Positions 23,094 through 34,754 of a DNA stretch of 64,000 nucleotides are shown in pieces (the first letter of the stretch is position 1; every line of letters starts with the position of its first letter). Under the pieces are notes generated by a model. The model had not been told where the DNA came from and made no database searches. It saw only the letters and a list, made by a program, of their open reading frames with translations. Source of the stretch: Sanghuangporus weigelae (taxonomy: Eukaryota > Basidiomycota > Agaricomycetes > Hymenochaetales > Hymenochaetaceae); NCBI GenBank assembly GCA_033182465.1, contig CP137319.1:2170001-2234000 (forward strand), given 5' to 3'. The translations under genes and the position numbers were made by a program.

Positions 23094-25065
23094 TTACTAT
23101 TGTAATAGTGCTATTCAGCGATTATCATAAACACAGTACAAAAAGAAAAAGACTCACTGTAATCACAGTCGGCTTCTCGACGCCGAGGAACTCCTTCAGC
23201 TTACTGATTGTCAACGCAACCTCGATGAGACCCTTTAGACCCTCTGCAGTCTCTTTCGTATATTGGGACGCATCCTTTGTGTATTTCTCCACGTACATGC
23301 GGACAGTTGCCCCTTGGCTCCCTGTACCACTCAAACGGAACACGACACGAGAGCCATCTGAGAAGCGAACGATCTGACCCTGGTTTTTTGAGACACTCTT
23401 GTCGATGGGATCCGTGTAGTCAAAGTTCTTCGTCTCGGAAACCGTGAAGCTCTCGCCAGCCCTTGCCTTGAATTCCTTACCCACAAGACTGCCCTCCGCA
23501 ATGTGCTTGTTGAGTGCGTCAACCATCTTTCCTGCCGCTTCTGACGATACTTCCTCATAGTCATAACGAGAGAAGAATGAGCGTCCATACTTTTCGTAGT
23601 GATCCAAAAGAATCTCCTTAATGCCAATAACCTTGTTGGGCGACTTCTTATTGGCCGCAGCGAGGATATTTAACCAGGCGACGATTGCCCAAACTCCGTC
23701 CTTCTCGCGAATGTGGTCCGATCCGGTTCCGAAGGATTCCTCGCCACAGATAGAGAGTCGACCAGCATCCATGAGGTTGCCGAAGAACTTCCATCCTTAA
23801 GCGCCGGGCAGTTTCAGGAACGTTCGAGTGACGTTTAGGCAGTAACAGACTCACCAGTAGGAACTTCGAAATGTTCAACACCCTTCTTTTCCGCGACATA
23901 GTCGATTGCAGCGCTAGTTGGCATACTGCGAGCAAGACCTTTGAGACCGGACTTGAAGTAAGGAATGCATTCTTGTGCCCAGTCCGCGATGATAGCAACT
24001 GAATCACTCGGTGTTACGAACGCGCCTTTCCCATAGATCATATTTCGGTCCCCGTCACCATCGCTCGCTGCGCCGAACTGGATGTTATTCTTTTCCACTG
24101 CTTCAACGAGGGAATGTGCGTAGGTAAGATTAGGATCCGGATGTCCGCCGCCGAAGTCAGGGAGAGGAACACAGTTCTGAACAGAACTTTCAGGTAGCTT
24201 GAGCGTTTCCACTAAGATCGCTCTAGCATATGGCCCAGTGACACCGTGCAGACCGTCAAAGAGCACTCGGAAGTCCGGAGTGGAGTCGAGGAAATTCTTA
24301 ATTAAAGCGAAATCGAAGATGCCTTCCAACAGTCCCAAGTAGTCTGAGACAGAATCGATGATTTCTACATCCGTCGGTCCGTATTTAGTCGCACCGATCT
24401 TTGAAAGGTCCACCTTCCGTCGAGACCAGATTAGTAAATTCGGCAGAGGCGGAGCATATGCGTTGCTTACTGGAGGATATTCGAGGACCTTGTAGGTCGT
24501 GATCTCCTTGGTACGCTTGAATATCTTTTCGGTAACATTTTCTGGTGCCGGGCCACCATTCGACATGTTGTACTTGATACCAAAGTCGTTATTCGGTCCT
24601 CCTGGGTTATGACTTGCGGTGAGGATGATTCCACCGTAAGCTTTGTACTTGCGGATGACATTTGATGCCGCTGGTGTCGATAAAATCCCATTTCTTCCAA
24701 TAAGGAACTTCGCGACTCCATTTGCAGACCCGATCTTGAGAATCGTCTGTACAGTCTCCGGGACGAGGTAACGTCCGTCGCCACCGATGACAAGCGTCTG
24801 GCCTTTAGCATTAACGGAATCAAAGATTGCTTGAATGAAGTTCTCCGTGTAATGCTGAAATATCATAAGCCGATCTGATATCTGTGCCACATGTCCTATG
24901 CCCTCACCTCCTGCTGGAAGACCTTGACCCTTTCCGACGAGACGATGTCAGTTTTCGTTCAAAATGCGCCGAGAAGCAAGTTGCGCACCTCTTTCGGAGA
25001 CCTGAAGTACCAGGCTTCTGGCCATCGTACGGTTTTGTAGGAATTTCCTTGACTTGAGCAGACAT
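23094..25065 (-). CDS. PGM: Phosphoglucomutase
   Basis: Interconverts glucose-1- and glucose-6-phosphate, linking glycolysis, glycogen, trehalose and cell-wall precursors. The product starts at 25065 with KPYDGQKPGTSGLRKR. The catalytic serine loop is TASHNPGG, the Mg-binding loop is DGDGDRNM, the sugar-binding loop is CGEESFGTGSDH, and the phosphate loop is RLSGTGSQGATVRMY. Introns occur near 24990-24930, 24860-24905, 24470, 23860-23800 and 23157-23097. The last intron lies directly before the stop: the coding end PTVIT is followed by a GTGAGT donor, and after splicing the next codon is TAA (23096-23094). Reading through the intron would add a short hydrophobic tail. Length is about 560 residues, normal for the family. 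Confidence 0.93.
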
Positions 25066-27259
25066 GATGGATACAGCTGGGAGAGATGACCAGTAGCGAC
25101 CAGTATGCAGAGATATACGTGGTGACGTAAAATCTTTTACTGTGGTGCCCGATTTGGAAGGCACCGTCCGAAGAAGCGTGACTTGTCCCAAACAATCCGA
25201 CTCCGAGTCTCCATTCCTTGTTACGTCCCCTTCTAACTTTAAGTACCACCGCTCGTCTCGGATTACGAGAATTCCTGTGCCTGACGTTCTTGAATCAAGG
25301 CTCTTTCCCGCTAATTTTGGACAGCTGAATAGCTCTCGACGAAGTCACAGATCCGCATCTGGTGAGCTCGCCGTTCATCATGATACCGTCGCATTAATAC
25401 AAGACAGTTCATTGTGCGCGGCACTTCAAAATGACCTGGAAGCACCTCACTTTTGTGCCGTTTCTCATTCGGATAACCTAATTACACCGACTATGGCAAG
25501 GCAACAGTTGTTTTGACGCTTTCAAGTTTACGCCATCCTGGTGGAACTTATACTGCTTCACATGTCCTATCGCCGTTCTTCATGCTACATTTTGCCAACC
25601 GCGTTGCACAATGAGCTATCTGAAAAGATCCGTACGGCGATGTTAAAACATCATATACGAGCTGGCCGCGGAGCCACCATCAAAGCCGTATGATCGCGCG
25701 AAGCTGTTTTCGCAATCTTTGTACTCTAGTCATCGAACTTATGCTTGAGAAAGTGATCGCCGCCCTGCAGGGGGTTCCGTCAGCTGCTCGGCATCGCGTG
25801 CGGACCTCCCCAGTCAGCCTCATCCGGCTGTTTTTTATCGGCGGGAACGACTCTTGATTGCTTAGGTGCCTTCAGTTTTATAAGTTTTTCCTCTTTGGTT
25901 CTGACATGCCAAGCGCAGGTCCTCCTGTTTGAGAGCAAGACCCGATATGTCGCGTGAACAGGGACGTTCGCGAGTTTCAATTTCGCGATCATATGCATAC
26001 GAATTTTCTCACGTACTTCTGGTTGAGTACGATGTTTCTGCAGCGATGTTTCTCCTATTTGCGACAAGCGCCTTCGTTCTGAGTTACACACGAGAAAGAC
26101 TGATTCCTACGCCTATGTATCTTCTGCATCGGCCGCCGCCCTTTATGCAAGAACTTCTGAATGTTCTAAGTAAGTCAATCAAACATCTCCCTTTATAAAT
26201 GTTCAACGCTTCAATGATGGAAGGTCAATTGTGGAACAAGAACATTTCGAGGCATATGATATGGAACAAATGACTCAGATGCCACGAGGAAAGAATGTGA
26301 GTGTTTGTCGCGACATATTTTTTCTCGCAGATCCAGATAGGAACGGTCTCATGTCTTTCTTGGACCCACCCAGCTGCGGATAAAACTAAATCTGATGTGA
26401 ATTCCCACACTTTCAGTGCCTAAATGATTTGCATCCGTATTGTTTCTCATGCCTGACCCAGACTTATGGAAATGCAGATCAGACCTACCAGGGTGACGGC
26501 CACAACTCAACAGATTGAATCTTGGCTAGCCTCAAACAGAAGAAGGCAGGACTGGAACGTTACTACATCAGGATCCGTTTGGAGTATATCTCCATCAGCG
26601 CCTGATTCATGCGCAGTGGCTCCGCAGTCACGTTGTCTCGGTAAGCATAAACCGAGGAAAACCCTTGAACGTGGTAGTAGCAGGCCCAGCATATATTAAC
26701 GAATGGGAAGGGTATACGAACCAAGGCGAAAGTTATTGAGTACGCACACATTTCATACTGCCCACGCTTGAGCGGAGCTGCCGTTCTTTCCCACTGTTTG
26801 GAACTCCTCACCGCGCACCGCGCAGCTTCTCGGTCCCGCGGTTACGCGGTTGTTCTCCATCGAAACACACCCTTTCGCTCCCACACCGAGGGTGATACTG
26901 CGTGCCTTACATCGGGGTTAAGGACTTTTCAGTGTTCCTTGACTTCTCAGCGTTCTGCCGAAAGCTGCGCATTTCTACCATATGTTGCCAGATGTTGCCT
27001 GGCGGCTCAATTGGCTCAGGTAGACCATCCATGAGCGCTCGGGTTGGACAAAACCACCGATTTTAATTTCGTGTACGTCCGTTCCTTCGCGCGACTTTTT
27101 CTATCATTTACGTAGAAAGTACTTACCATCGACTCTGAACAATCATTACGGAATTATGGTCTTGAAGAGTATAAAAGGGAGGGAGGGGATACGCTTTCTC
27201 TACATCAGTCTTTCGACCGCAATCCTTTCCTTTACCTGTTTTACCCTCTGCTCGTAACA
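25066..27259. other. Intergenic stretch upstream of laccase 2
   Basis: About 2.2 kb. It holds the phosphoglucomutase promoter at the left and the laccase 2 promoter at the right. Several 60-125-codon frames on both strands (for example 25142-25516 plus, 25780-26091 minus) lack motifs and splice continuity. I see no transposon ends. Confidence 0.5.
27170..27176 (+). promoter_or_regulatory. TATA box of laccase 2
   Basis: TATAAAA 84 bases before the ATG at 27260, followed by a purine block and then a pyrimidine-rich tract, a good core promoter. Confidence 0.7.
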
Positions 27260-29809
27260 ATGTTCAAGTCATATATAAATCACTCTCTTTTCGTGCTGTC
27301 TTTGGCGCACATCGCTCGTTCAGCGGTCGTGTCCATGGACCTGACGATTTCCAACGCGGATCTCGCTCCCGATGGTACAACTCGATCGTGAGTGACTGCT
27401 TGAGTGTAATCATGAATTTTCACGTCTGACTTTTCAAACAAAAAGTGCTGTTGTTGCGAACGGACAATTCCCTGGTCCACTCATCAGTGCAAATACCGGC
27501 GACAACCTTCAGGTAAATGTAATCGATGATTTGACGGATACCTCGATGCACCGCGCAACATCGATTGTAAGTCATCCGTAGTCCTTCGGGAATTTGGTAA
27601 CTCATACTTGTTCAGCATTGGCATGGAATGTTCCAAAGAGGTAGAGTTTAATGATCAGCCTCGCCTTGGCAAACCTTCGGAGCTAACCTTGCTATATTTA
27701 GGCACAAATGAGATGGATGGGCCGTCCTTTGTCAACCAGGTATGCAGCGACTCTGATCCAATCGTGTGCTCACTAAAGTGTGTGTATAGTGCCCCATCAT
27801 TCCAGGGAACTCGTTTCTGTAAGTGACCTATAGGACCGGATCCAAGTCCATTCCGTTGAGTTCCTTTCTTCAGATATAACTTCAGTGTTCCTGGTCAATC
27901 TGGTACATACTGGTATCACTCTCATCTTTCGACCCAGTATTGCGACGGATTGCGGTCAGTCATGTTCATTTGATCATCTGGTGTGAAGCAGCGTTCTCAT
28001 CACGCTTTAGTGGTCCTTTGGTTCTATACGACCCTAACGACCCGCATGCGGACCTTTATGATGTCGATGATGAAAGTACAGTGATCGTACTTGCTGACTG
28101 GTATCAGGTAAGATAAACATTTGATTTGATTGGCTTAAAGTTAATCCGCGCTGTTATCGCCTTTCAGAATGCTTCGCCGAGCTTGTTCCCTAATCAGGCA
28201 TGTAGACATTTAGAAATTGTGAACCGAATGCTGATGGAATGTCTCGAACTCTTAGGGCAACGTAGACCCGTACGTAGTTTGGCTGCTTTACTTTTTACAT
28301 CTGTTCTTACGTTTCATTGAAGGACCCCAGACACAACTACCATCAACGGTCTTGGCAGGAATGCCAATGGCGATGGAACAGACCCTTTATCCGTTGTCAG
28401 TGTCACCCAGGGAACGCGGTGAGTGAGAAAATAAAATGTCGTCTTGCCAGATCTGACTTTCTTAACTTCCGTTAGTTACCGGTTCCGCATTGTCAGTACC
28501 AGCTGCTTCCCGACGTAAGCTACGATCAAATTTGGCACGGAATCTCTGTAGCTAATCGTTTTCCTCAAGCTTCACCTTCTCCATCGATGGACATAACCTG
28601 ACTGTAATTGAAGCTGACGGCATCGAGACCGAGCCTGTGACCGGTCAGTGCTCTGCGGTCCCTCCTTGATCCCGATACTCAAACAATTTTCAACAGTTGA
28701 TCAGCTTAACATTTTCCCCGGGCAACGTTATTCTGTCGTCGTCACTGCAGACCAACCGGTTGCTAATTATTGTGAGCTCCTGTGAAAAGACAGAAGTTCA
28801 ATGCCACTCATTCCCTATTAGGGATCCGGGCGCAGCCGTCTGTCGGTACGACCGGTTTCACGAGCGGGACGAACTCCGCCATTTTGCGTTACAATGGTGC
28901 CGAGAACGCCGATCCGACATCTATCCAGAATATAGAAGGCATCACGCTCGATGAAGCTGATCTCCATCCGCTGGTCAACCCTGGAGCGGTGAGTAAAAAG
29001 GATCCTGGATTGTCGAGAAGATTGTTAATGTACATGCTCTCAGCCTGGCCAGCCTGAAATTGGAGGGGTTGACTTCGCGCTTGACTTGCCCATCGGCATC
29101 GATTTTACTACCGGTCAACACACAGTCAACGGAGTAGTCTATCAGTCGCCAACGTGAGTATTATACTATACATACTAAGAGTGAATTCTAACTTCTATTA
29201 CGATTTAGCGTCCCTGTCCTTTTACAGATCCTCAGCGGAACGACGAGCGCCACTGATATTCTTCCGGCTGGATCCGTCTACACGCTTCCTGGAAATAGTA
29301 CTATCGAACTTTCGCTCCCAGGTGGCTTCCCTGTAAGTTCTAAGTAATCACTATGCTGTCCGGTGCTAATTATGAATAGCACCCCATACACCTTCACGGT
29401 CATACATTCGACGTCGTGCGGGTCGCTGGATCATCCGAGTACAACTACGCCAACCCAGTTCGTCGCGATGTTGTTAGCATCGGGACTGCTTCCGATAATG
29501 TTACAATCCGCTTCACCACGGACAACGCCGGTCCATGGTTTCTGCACTGCCACATTGACTGGCATCTTCAGGCGTAAGTCCAAACATACTTCTTTAGCTT
29601 TCTTGAGCTAACATGCATATCTGCAGTGGCCTTGCCGTTGTCTTCGCAGAAGACGTTGACAACATCGCATCGCAGAATCCTGATAATGGTAAGCGTGCGC
29701 CGCACTAATGATATGTAACATTTCTGACACTATGTTTGTTTTAGCTGACTGGGATGCTCTTTGCCCTGACTTCACTGCCAACAACCCAGACACTGCTTAC
29801 GCGTTGTGA
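27260..29809 (+). CDS. lcc: Laccase (multicopper oxidase), copy 2
   Basis: Secreted multicopper oxidase; about 19 exons join in frame through 18 introns, giving around 520 residues. A signal peptide starts at 27260 ([19 protein letters not shown]). Copper signatures are [39 protein letters not shown] and [13 protein letters not shown], with Leu as the axial residue. One intron (28198-28255) must start with GC rather than GT to keep the frame and the conserved FPNQGNVDP segment. The product ends NNPDTAYAL. Intron positions partly match copies 1 and 3 (before HWHG, after GLR, before HPIHLHG), indicating common descent, but several are unique to each copy. A strong TATA box suggests inducible, high expression (inference). 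Confidence 0.94.
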
Positions 29810-30626
29810 TTGCACAAATATAATCAAACGGAAATCGTCGCTCTTTTATTCATTTCTTTGAACAGTTCTCTTCTTTTGGGACTATTGGTTTTACAAATGT
29901 ATATCACCTACGATTTCTGGTCATTCTGTGGATTTGTAGGGCAATCCTGATGACGCTAAGTCGCCGACGTCAATAAACTTCGTCTTTTCCGGAAGACTTG
30001 ACTGATTTCTGACGTTCTCTTACTGCGTGTTCATTCTTCTACAAGACGAAGGCATTGGGATAGCTTTGATACCGTTTAATCTCAAATTGCATGAACTTCT
30101 GGGATTCTCATTGAGGATTGGGATTGGACTTCCTATCCTTTTGGTTTGAAAAAGAATCGCATTCTTCTGCGGGAGTCTCAAACTTTGTTTGATGTCAATA
30201 ATTCTGGATGGCGACCTTGTTCCAATTCAAGCTTTTACATACTGTGAAACAAAAGTAGAAGTAATGCTGTCTTTAGTGGTATAGAATTATCGCGACTTAC
30301 GATATATAGTCTCAAACCGCTTGTAACAGAAAACGTAATTGAGTGTACAGGTTCTCGAAAGCGATTCCAACCAAAGCCGAAGGAAATTTTTGAATCGGAG
30401 CCCCAATTCGTCAGACGCGACGAAGAAGTAGGTCACATGATCGATTTTTGTTTCACCACCCACAGCAGGCTTCTCATTTGAACCATCTCAATTCACTCAC
30501 GTACGGCGACCTCCCATCCAATGCAGACGAGGTATCATATTTTGCATTCGCAGCTCTTGAACAACAGATAAGCTTATATCTCTCTTCTGGTTTCCAGCTA
30601 ACCACCGTATCGAGAGCGAGGAAATC
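29810..30626. other. Spacer between laccase 2 and dolichyldiphosphatase
   Basis: About 800 AT-rich bases with the laccase 2 3' flank and the promoter/5' leader of the next gene. No other element recognised. Confidence 0.55.
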
Positions 30627-31631
30627 ATGTCAAACAGCTCGGCTCCTGCTGCCTTGGAACTTACTCATGTTCTTTGTAAGTGTGAGGATCTTGTCATCGT
30701 CTACATACTGCTGATACTCTCTACTTTTGCGTGTATAGATGATGCGAACTCCCATGTATCGTTTGCCCTTGCGTTAGTGACTCTTAGTCCGATTCTCCTC
30801 ATGGTACTCTGTTGTCCCTAGCGTTCGTTCTATTCTAATGGCCTAAAATCAAGGCATCATACGCCGCTCTTGCCGTCATAACGCGTGATTTGCTTGTTAT
30901 TAACATGTGGGCAGGGTATGTTCGCCTGCCTCAACCTTCTCAGGTTCCACACTAACCAACAGCAGTCAACTTGCCTGTGAGGGATTTAACTGGATGCTCA
31001 AACGCATGATTAAGCAGGAACGGCCGTCTGGTGCGTCTGATTTGCCGTAGATCTGATAGAAGAGGCCCATTTATTGAATCTGGCTACAAAGAAAGCATGG
31101 GCAACGGTTATGGATTTCCATCGTCACATAGCCAGTACATGGGCTACTTTGCTGGCTTTCTATTCATGCACTTATTTTTCCGGCACCGCTTCATAACGAC
31201 AGGATCAAGGTTTTTGGACACAGTATGGAGATTGTTAGTTTACCTTGGAATAGCGGCCTGGTCGGGCACAGTCTGTTATTCTCGGTAAGCTCGTCGTTGG
31301 CGTCGCGACATCTTTAAACAGCGTCGATCGATAAATTCACCCGTTTAGGTTGCACCTTACATACCACACCATCGATCAAGTGTTATGGGGAGCCGGCGTT
31401 GGTTTAGCTTTTGGTGTCTTAACTTACACCATCGCGGAACTCTCTCCTAGCGCGTACCCGGACTCTTTCCTAGGACGTTTTCGCAGAAGTTTCTTGCTAC
31501 ATCCAGGTTTAAGCTGGCTTCGCATCAAGGATGGATGGGCAGTTTGGGCGGATGGTGGCCATGAAGCTGAGTGGTTGCAGTGGCGTGCGCGATATGAGAA
31601 GAATATTGTTTGCGCTGAAAAACGGAAGTAA
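30627..31631 (+). CDS. CAX4: Dolichyldiphosphatase (PAP2 family)
   Basis: ER-membrane phosphatase that removes a phosphate from dolichyl diphosphate after N-glycan transfer, recycling the carrier (yeast CAX4/CWH8, animal DOLPP1). ATG at 30627 is followed by SNSSAPAALELTHVLYD after the first splice. The three PAP2 signatures are present: KRMIKQERP, GFPSSHSQYMGYF and YSRLHLTYHTIDQVLWG, the last two carrying the catalytic His residues. Several transmembrane helices lie between them (VSFALALVTLSPILLMASYA, LLVYLGIAAWSGTV). Introns are short GT-AG. The C terminus is charged and cytosolic-looking, ending in EKRK at 31631. Total length is typical of the family, around 240-250 residues. Confidence 0.9.
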
Positions 31632-32663
31632 TATCTGATCAATACCGTATTCTCATACCATCAGCTCTTAGCATAGTAGTCCATATCTTGTAGCACTATA
31701 CATCGCGAATACAGTAAAATGGATGAAATTAATATTGTGGCATAGGCTATCGATTGTCGAACTGAGGTTACTGAGCGAGCGTCGTGAGAAAATCGCGAAT
31801 CCACATGCGGACTGAGCGTGTCCCAGTCTCCGCGTCTTCGTTTTTTACTCCGACTGCTCATCGTCAACAAGCGAAGCAACGCGCAAGAGTCCTGCCGGTC
31901 AGCAAACTCAGAGTCAATGTCTTCAGAAAGGTACGAGGGACTGTCTACAGTTGTTTGCCAACCAATAAGGGCATAAACGAAGCCAATTATTTCCAGACGT
32001 ACGGTGAAAGTCACGTATGCCAGCAAGAAGGTGAGTACATCTTAGGGTATGGAGTTCACGCGTCGGTTTTGAGCATATCTTTCCTCATGAAGAGAAGATC
32101 TAGTACCAAAGGGGATGGTCCTGAGTAAGTTGCACTCCTTATAAATTCGTAGACTGGGTCTTCATTCTTAATGAAAATATCTGACTAGCCTCATCTAGAG
32201 AATCAGGCGCATCTACGAGCGAAGAGAAGCAGCAGAATGCAACATTGGATAAAAGAAATGCCAATGTGTGTTCTCATAATACAAGATATCTTCCACATCC
32301 ACTTGACTTATCATATCTCGTCGATGCAGGAACATCGCAAATCTGTGGATTCACTTAAGTATATGACAGATTAGTCTGGGTACGCGGTATATTAGAACTA
32401 ATGGCTATTAGCCTTCCAGGTCCTTCTCCCAGGACCGAACGCCTGGGTTCAAGCCAGGACCTGAAGGCAAGGGGCAGTTCTTCACGCAGTCCCAAAGCAC
32501 AAAAGAAGGCTGTAAAGCCACCATCAACAACGAAATCGATTCCCCTCATGCCTGAGTGAGCAAACCTTTGTTCTTTGCGTTCTGAAATTGACAGTTGCGG
32601 CATCGAAGACAATGTTTTACGATTCCGGGTAATGACGCAAACCCCCTGCCTTCTACTCCTGAT
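31632..32663. other. Intergenic stretch with a hairpin
   Basis: About 1 kb. Contains the inverted repeat at 32411-32468. A minus-strand frame (31661-32026) with an internal MSSRSKKRRRGDWD start and one hydrophobic segment, and a plus frame (31784-32128), are both unsupported by splice structure or family resemblance; I leave them uncalled. Confidence 0.5.
32411..32468. repeat. Imperfect hairpin-forming inverted repeat
   Basis: GCCTTCCAGGTCCT at the left pairs with AGGACCTGAAGGC at the right (one bulged base). Inside, CCCAGG pairs with CCTGGG around an 8-base loop. It could form a stem-loop as DNA or RNA. No promoter or target duplication is evident. It lies about 195 bases before the first finger gene. 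Confidence 0.7.
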
Positions 32664-33900
32664 ATGTCTGATAGAGAGGGTACATCTCGTTCTTCTCGTA
32701 CAACGGAAGCAGAGCGACGCTCCTATCTCGAGTCGCATTCAGACGTAGCGGAGCTAGAGCCACATCGGGTGAAGTGTCGTTGCTGTGGTAAATGGCTGAA
32801 GTTGAGCAGTACGCAGAATTATGCGCTTGCGCCATGGAAGTTACACAAGAAAGCTTGCACGTCGGAGTGTGTCATCAATTTCTTCGTCGCTCATGAGCGG
32901 TATTGATGCATCTTATCAGCAGGAAACCCTGCCCTAGGAAACCTCGCCTCAAAGGCGTGTCCTTAGCCAGCGGTGCAGAGGATGATGATGCATCATCGAT
33001 CGCTCCGTCAATCTCCGCGTCTGAGGCGACTGGCACATCTGTTGCTGGTCGCGTTCGCTTGTCAGCGGATCGTCAGCGTCTCCTGGAAGATGACGAACTC
33101 TCCGGGGAAGTACGGCCAGACTCTATATTCTGTTCCGCGTGTGCAAAATGGGTCAAGCTCTCAACCCGTACAGCTTATCAGCTGAAGAACTGGGTGATAC
33201 ATACCGAGCGTATGCATGGCCGAACTGAGGGGATGGCGGGCTTCAAGGTCATGGCACCTAGCAATCGTATTCGTGAAGCAGAGAGAAAGCTCAAGCTCGT
33301 GAACGACGCACAAGCGCGTGACTTTACAGCATCAAGGGTGACATGTAAAGTCTGCTCTTCCGACGTGACTTTGAACCCTGTAGTACCGTATCAACTGGAG
33401 AACTGGCTAGCGCATAAGGCAGCTTGTCCATCGTGAGTTCCTCCTGTTGCCCCCCCCCCCCCGCGCCCTCGACAGAACTGATGGATCATTTGTCCGGACT
33501 GCCCTCTAATATCAGATCAAATCCAACAAATGAAACGTCTGATCCTGGGCAAGGATATGCCTCCAAACCTGTGTCTACTGGATCAAACACTTCTCTGACT
33601 CTGACTAAGGGTGCCAAATCGTCTGCACCACCCTCCACGTCGTCAACCGATCTGACCTATGTTGCGAGGGACGGTGCTAAAGATACAGCTTTCTCCAGCG
33701 GACGGAAGCGTGCGAGAGAGGACGAGGAAGGGGAAGAAGGCTCAAAAGTAGTTCGACCGCGTACCTCGTCTTACACTGTTCCGAACTTGAAGCCGTCGGG
33801 CCCATGGGGCTGGTTGAAGCTGCCATGGGAGACGTTCAAGAGGGGTTTTGCAGAAGGTCTCGGCGCGGGCCGGGGGGAAGACTCTAAAAGGGAGGGATAA
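32664..33900 (+). CDS. Triple C2HC-like finger protein (gene A)
   Basis: No named family recognised. Three exons (32664-32860, 32920-33432, 33516-33900) sum to 1095 nt, 364 residues. The product holds three copies of one finger: C-x2-C-x11-Y-x4-W-x2-H-x3-C. Finger 1 reads CRCCGKWLKLSSTQNY then a W-x2-H-x3-C end. Finger 2 reads CSACAKWVKLSTRTAY and ends H-x4-H instead of H-x3-C. Finger 3 reads CKVCSSDVTLNPVVPY with a normal end. Linkers are acidic/Ser-rich. The tail is disordered with a basic GRKRAREDEEGEE patch and a Trp/Gly-rich block WGWLKLPWETFKRGFAEG. Intron 1 has a CAGCAG acceptor that could add or drop one residue. Intron 2 contains a run of 13 C (33450-33462). Nucleic-acid or protein binding in the nucleus is plausible but inferred. 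The next gene has the same finger. Confidence 0.75.
33450..33462 (+). repeat. Poly-C run of 13 within intron 2 of finger gene A
   Basis: Thirteen consecutive C between donor 33433 and acceptor 33515. Homopolymers of this kind are slippage-prone and are often sequenced incorrectly. Confidence 0.9.
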
Positions 33901-34480
33901 CGTACATGAAAGATTAATATTCCCATTATGCCATGGATTTCTTTCGGGCTCTTGTTGAATAACTTACACATGTATTCAATACAACATTGGCGCATCGGAA
34001 GTTATCGAATGTGTTGAAATGCTTTACGCACATTCGGGTACAGTAGAGTAAGAGTACATGTAGGAGTGATTGATTTGTAGGTGAGTGGTATTAAATCGGC
34101 AAGACCGGCAGAGCAGCGATGGGCTTCTTTGGGCTCCAAGTGCACGAGTTGAATTGGACAACGACCCCTTTCCCCCTCGCCCCGCTTCCATAAGATTCAC
34201 ACACGGCCAGTGTATAAAGAAAAGGTCTACTCTGCCAGATGCGCCCAATTCCCCCTATATACTGTTCTCAATCACCTGTCCTGTGAGTTCCCCGTCTAGA
34301 ACGCTCTGTGTCCTTACCGTTCATGATACGTTCAGTGCTAACTTGGTTTTCCGGCCCAGCTCAGAGGCCGACTCTGAACGACGACCGCGAGCCCAACGTG
34401 TAGACTATGTATGTATATTTTTATTATGAAATGAAGAAAAATAGGCACGGAGGGGTGTGGCTCGGCTAAATCGAGGCCTT

Positions 34481-34487
34481 TATAAGA
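34481..34487 (+). promoter_or_regulatory. TATA element of finger gene B
   Basis: TATAAGA followed by a pyrimidine-rich stretch that would serve as transcription start, about 270 bases before the ATG. The distance is explained by a leader intron. Confidence 0.4.
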
Positions 34488-34637
34488 GCCGTCGTGCCTT
34501 TCTTGCTCCGCTTCCTTCTTCCCACTTCCCCCCGTCCCATACTGCCCACATTGCCAGTTAGCATTGACGAAGCTGCTATTGACAACTTATCTCCAGAAAG
34601 CCTTGGCTAGCGGAAAGATATCGAAGCCCGATTTAAG

Positions 34638-34754
34638 GTAGGTCTGCTATTCTGTTACGACTCGATCTGCGTCCGCACCGCTTCGTCTCGGTCGACCCCC
34701 CCTCTTCCCCCCTCTCGCGAATAAGTCTGTTTCTGGCGTGTGTGCATTGGACAG
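34638..34754 (+). other. Predicted intron in the 5' leader of finger gene B
   Basis: GTAGGT donor after an AAG, and a GGACAG acceptor that ends exactly one base before the ATG at 34755. At 117 nt it is longer than the coding introns. The prediction rests on splice-site quality only. Confidence 0.4.

Larger units (their letters stand above)
33901..34754. other. Spacer and leader before finger gene B
   Basis: Contains the 3' flank of gene A, a TATA element at 34481-34487 and a predicted leader intron at 34638-34754. The plus frame at 34085-34429 has no recognisable content. Confidence 0.5.

Noticed and set aside
22802-23377. 191-codon plus frame next to phosphoglucomutase
   Set aside because: Antisense to the last exons and intron of the enzyme gene; hydrophobic content arises from T-rich sequence.
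25142-25516. 124-codon plus frame over the phosphoglucomutase promoter
   Set aside because: Composition and length fit chance; no supporting signal.
32440-32465. tRNA-like T-arm (GGGTTCAAGCC)
   Set aside because: The flanking bases pair as part of the larger hairpin and not as a tRNA T-stem; no other arms.
33433-33475. Shorter intron (acceptor at 33475) in finger gene A
   Set aside because: It shifts the frame and ends in a stop after a dozen codons; the 83-nt version keeps the long open frame.
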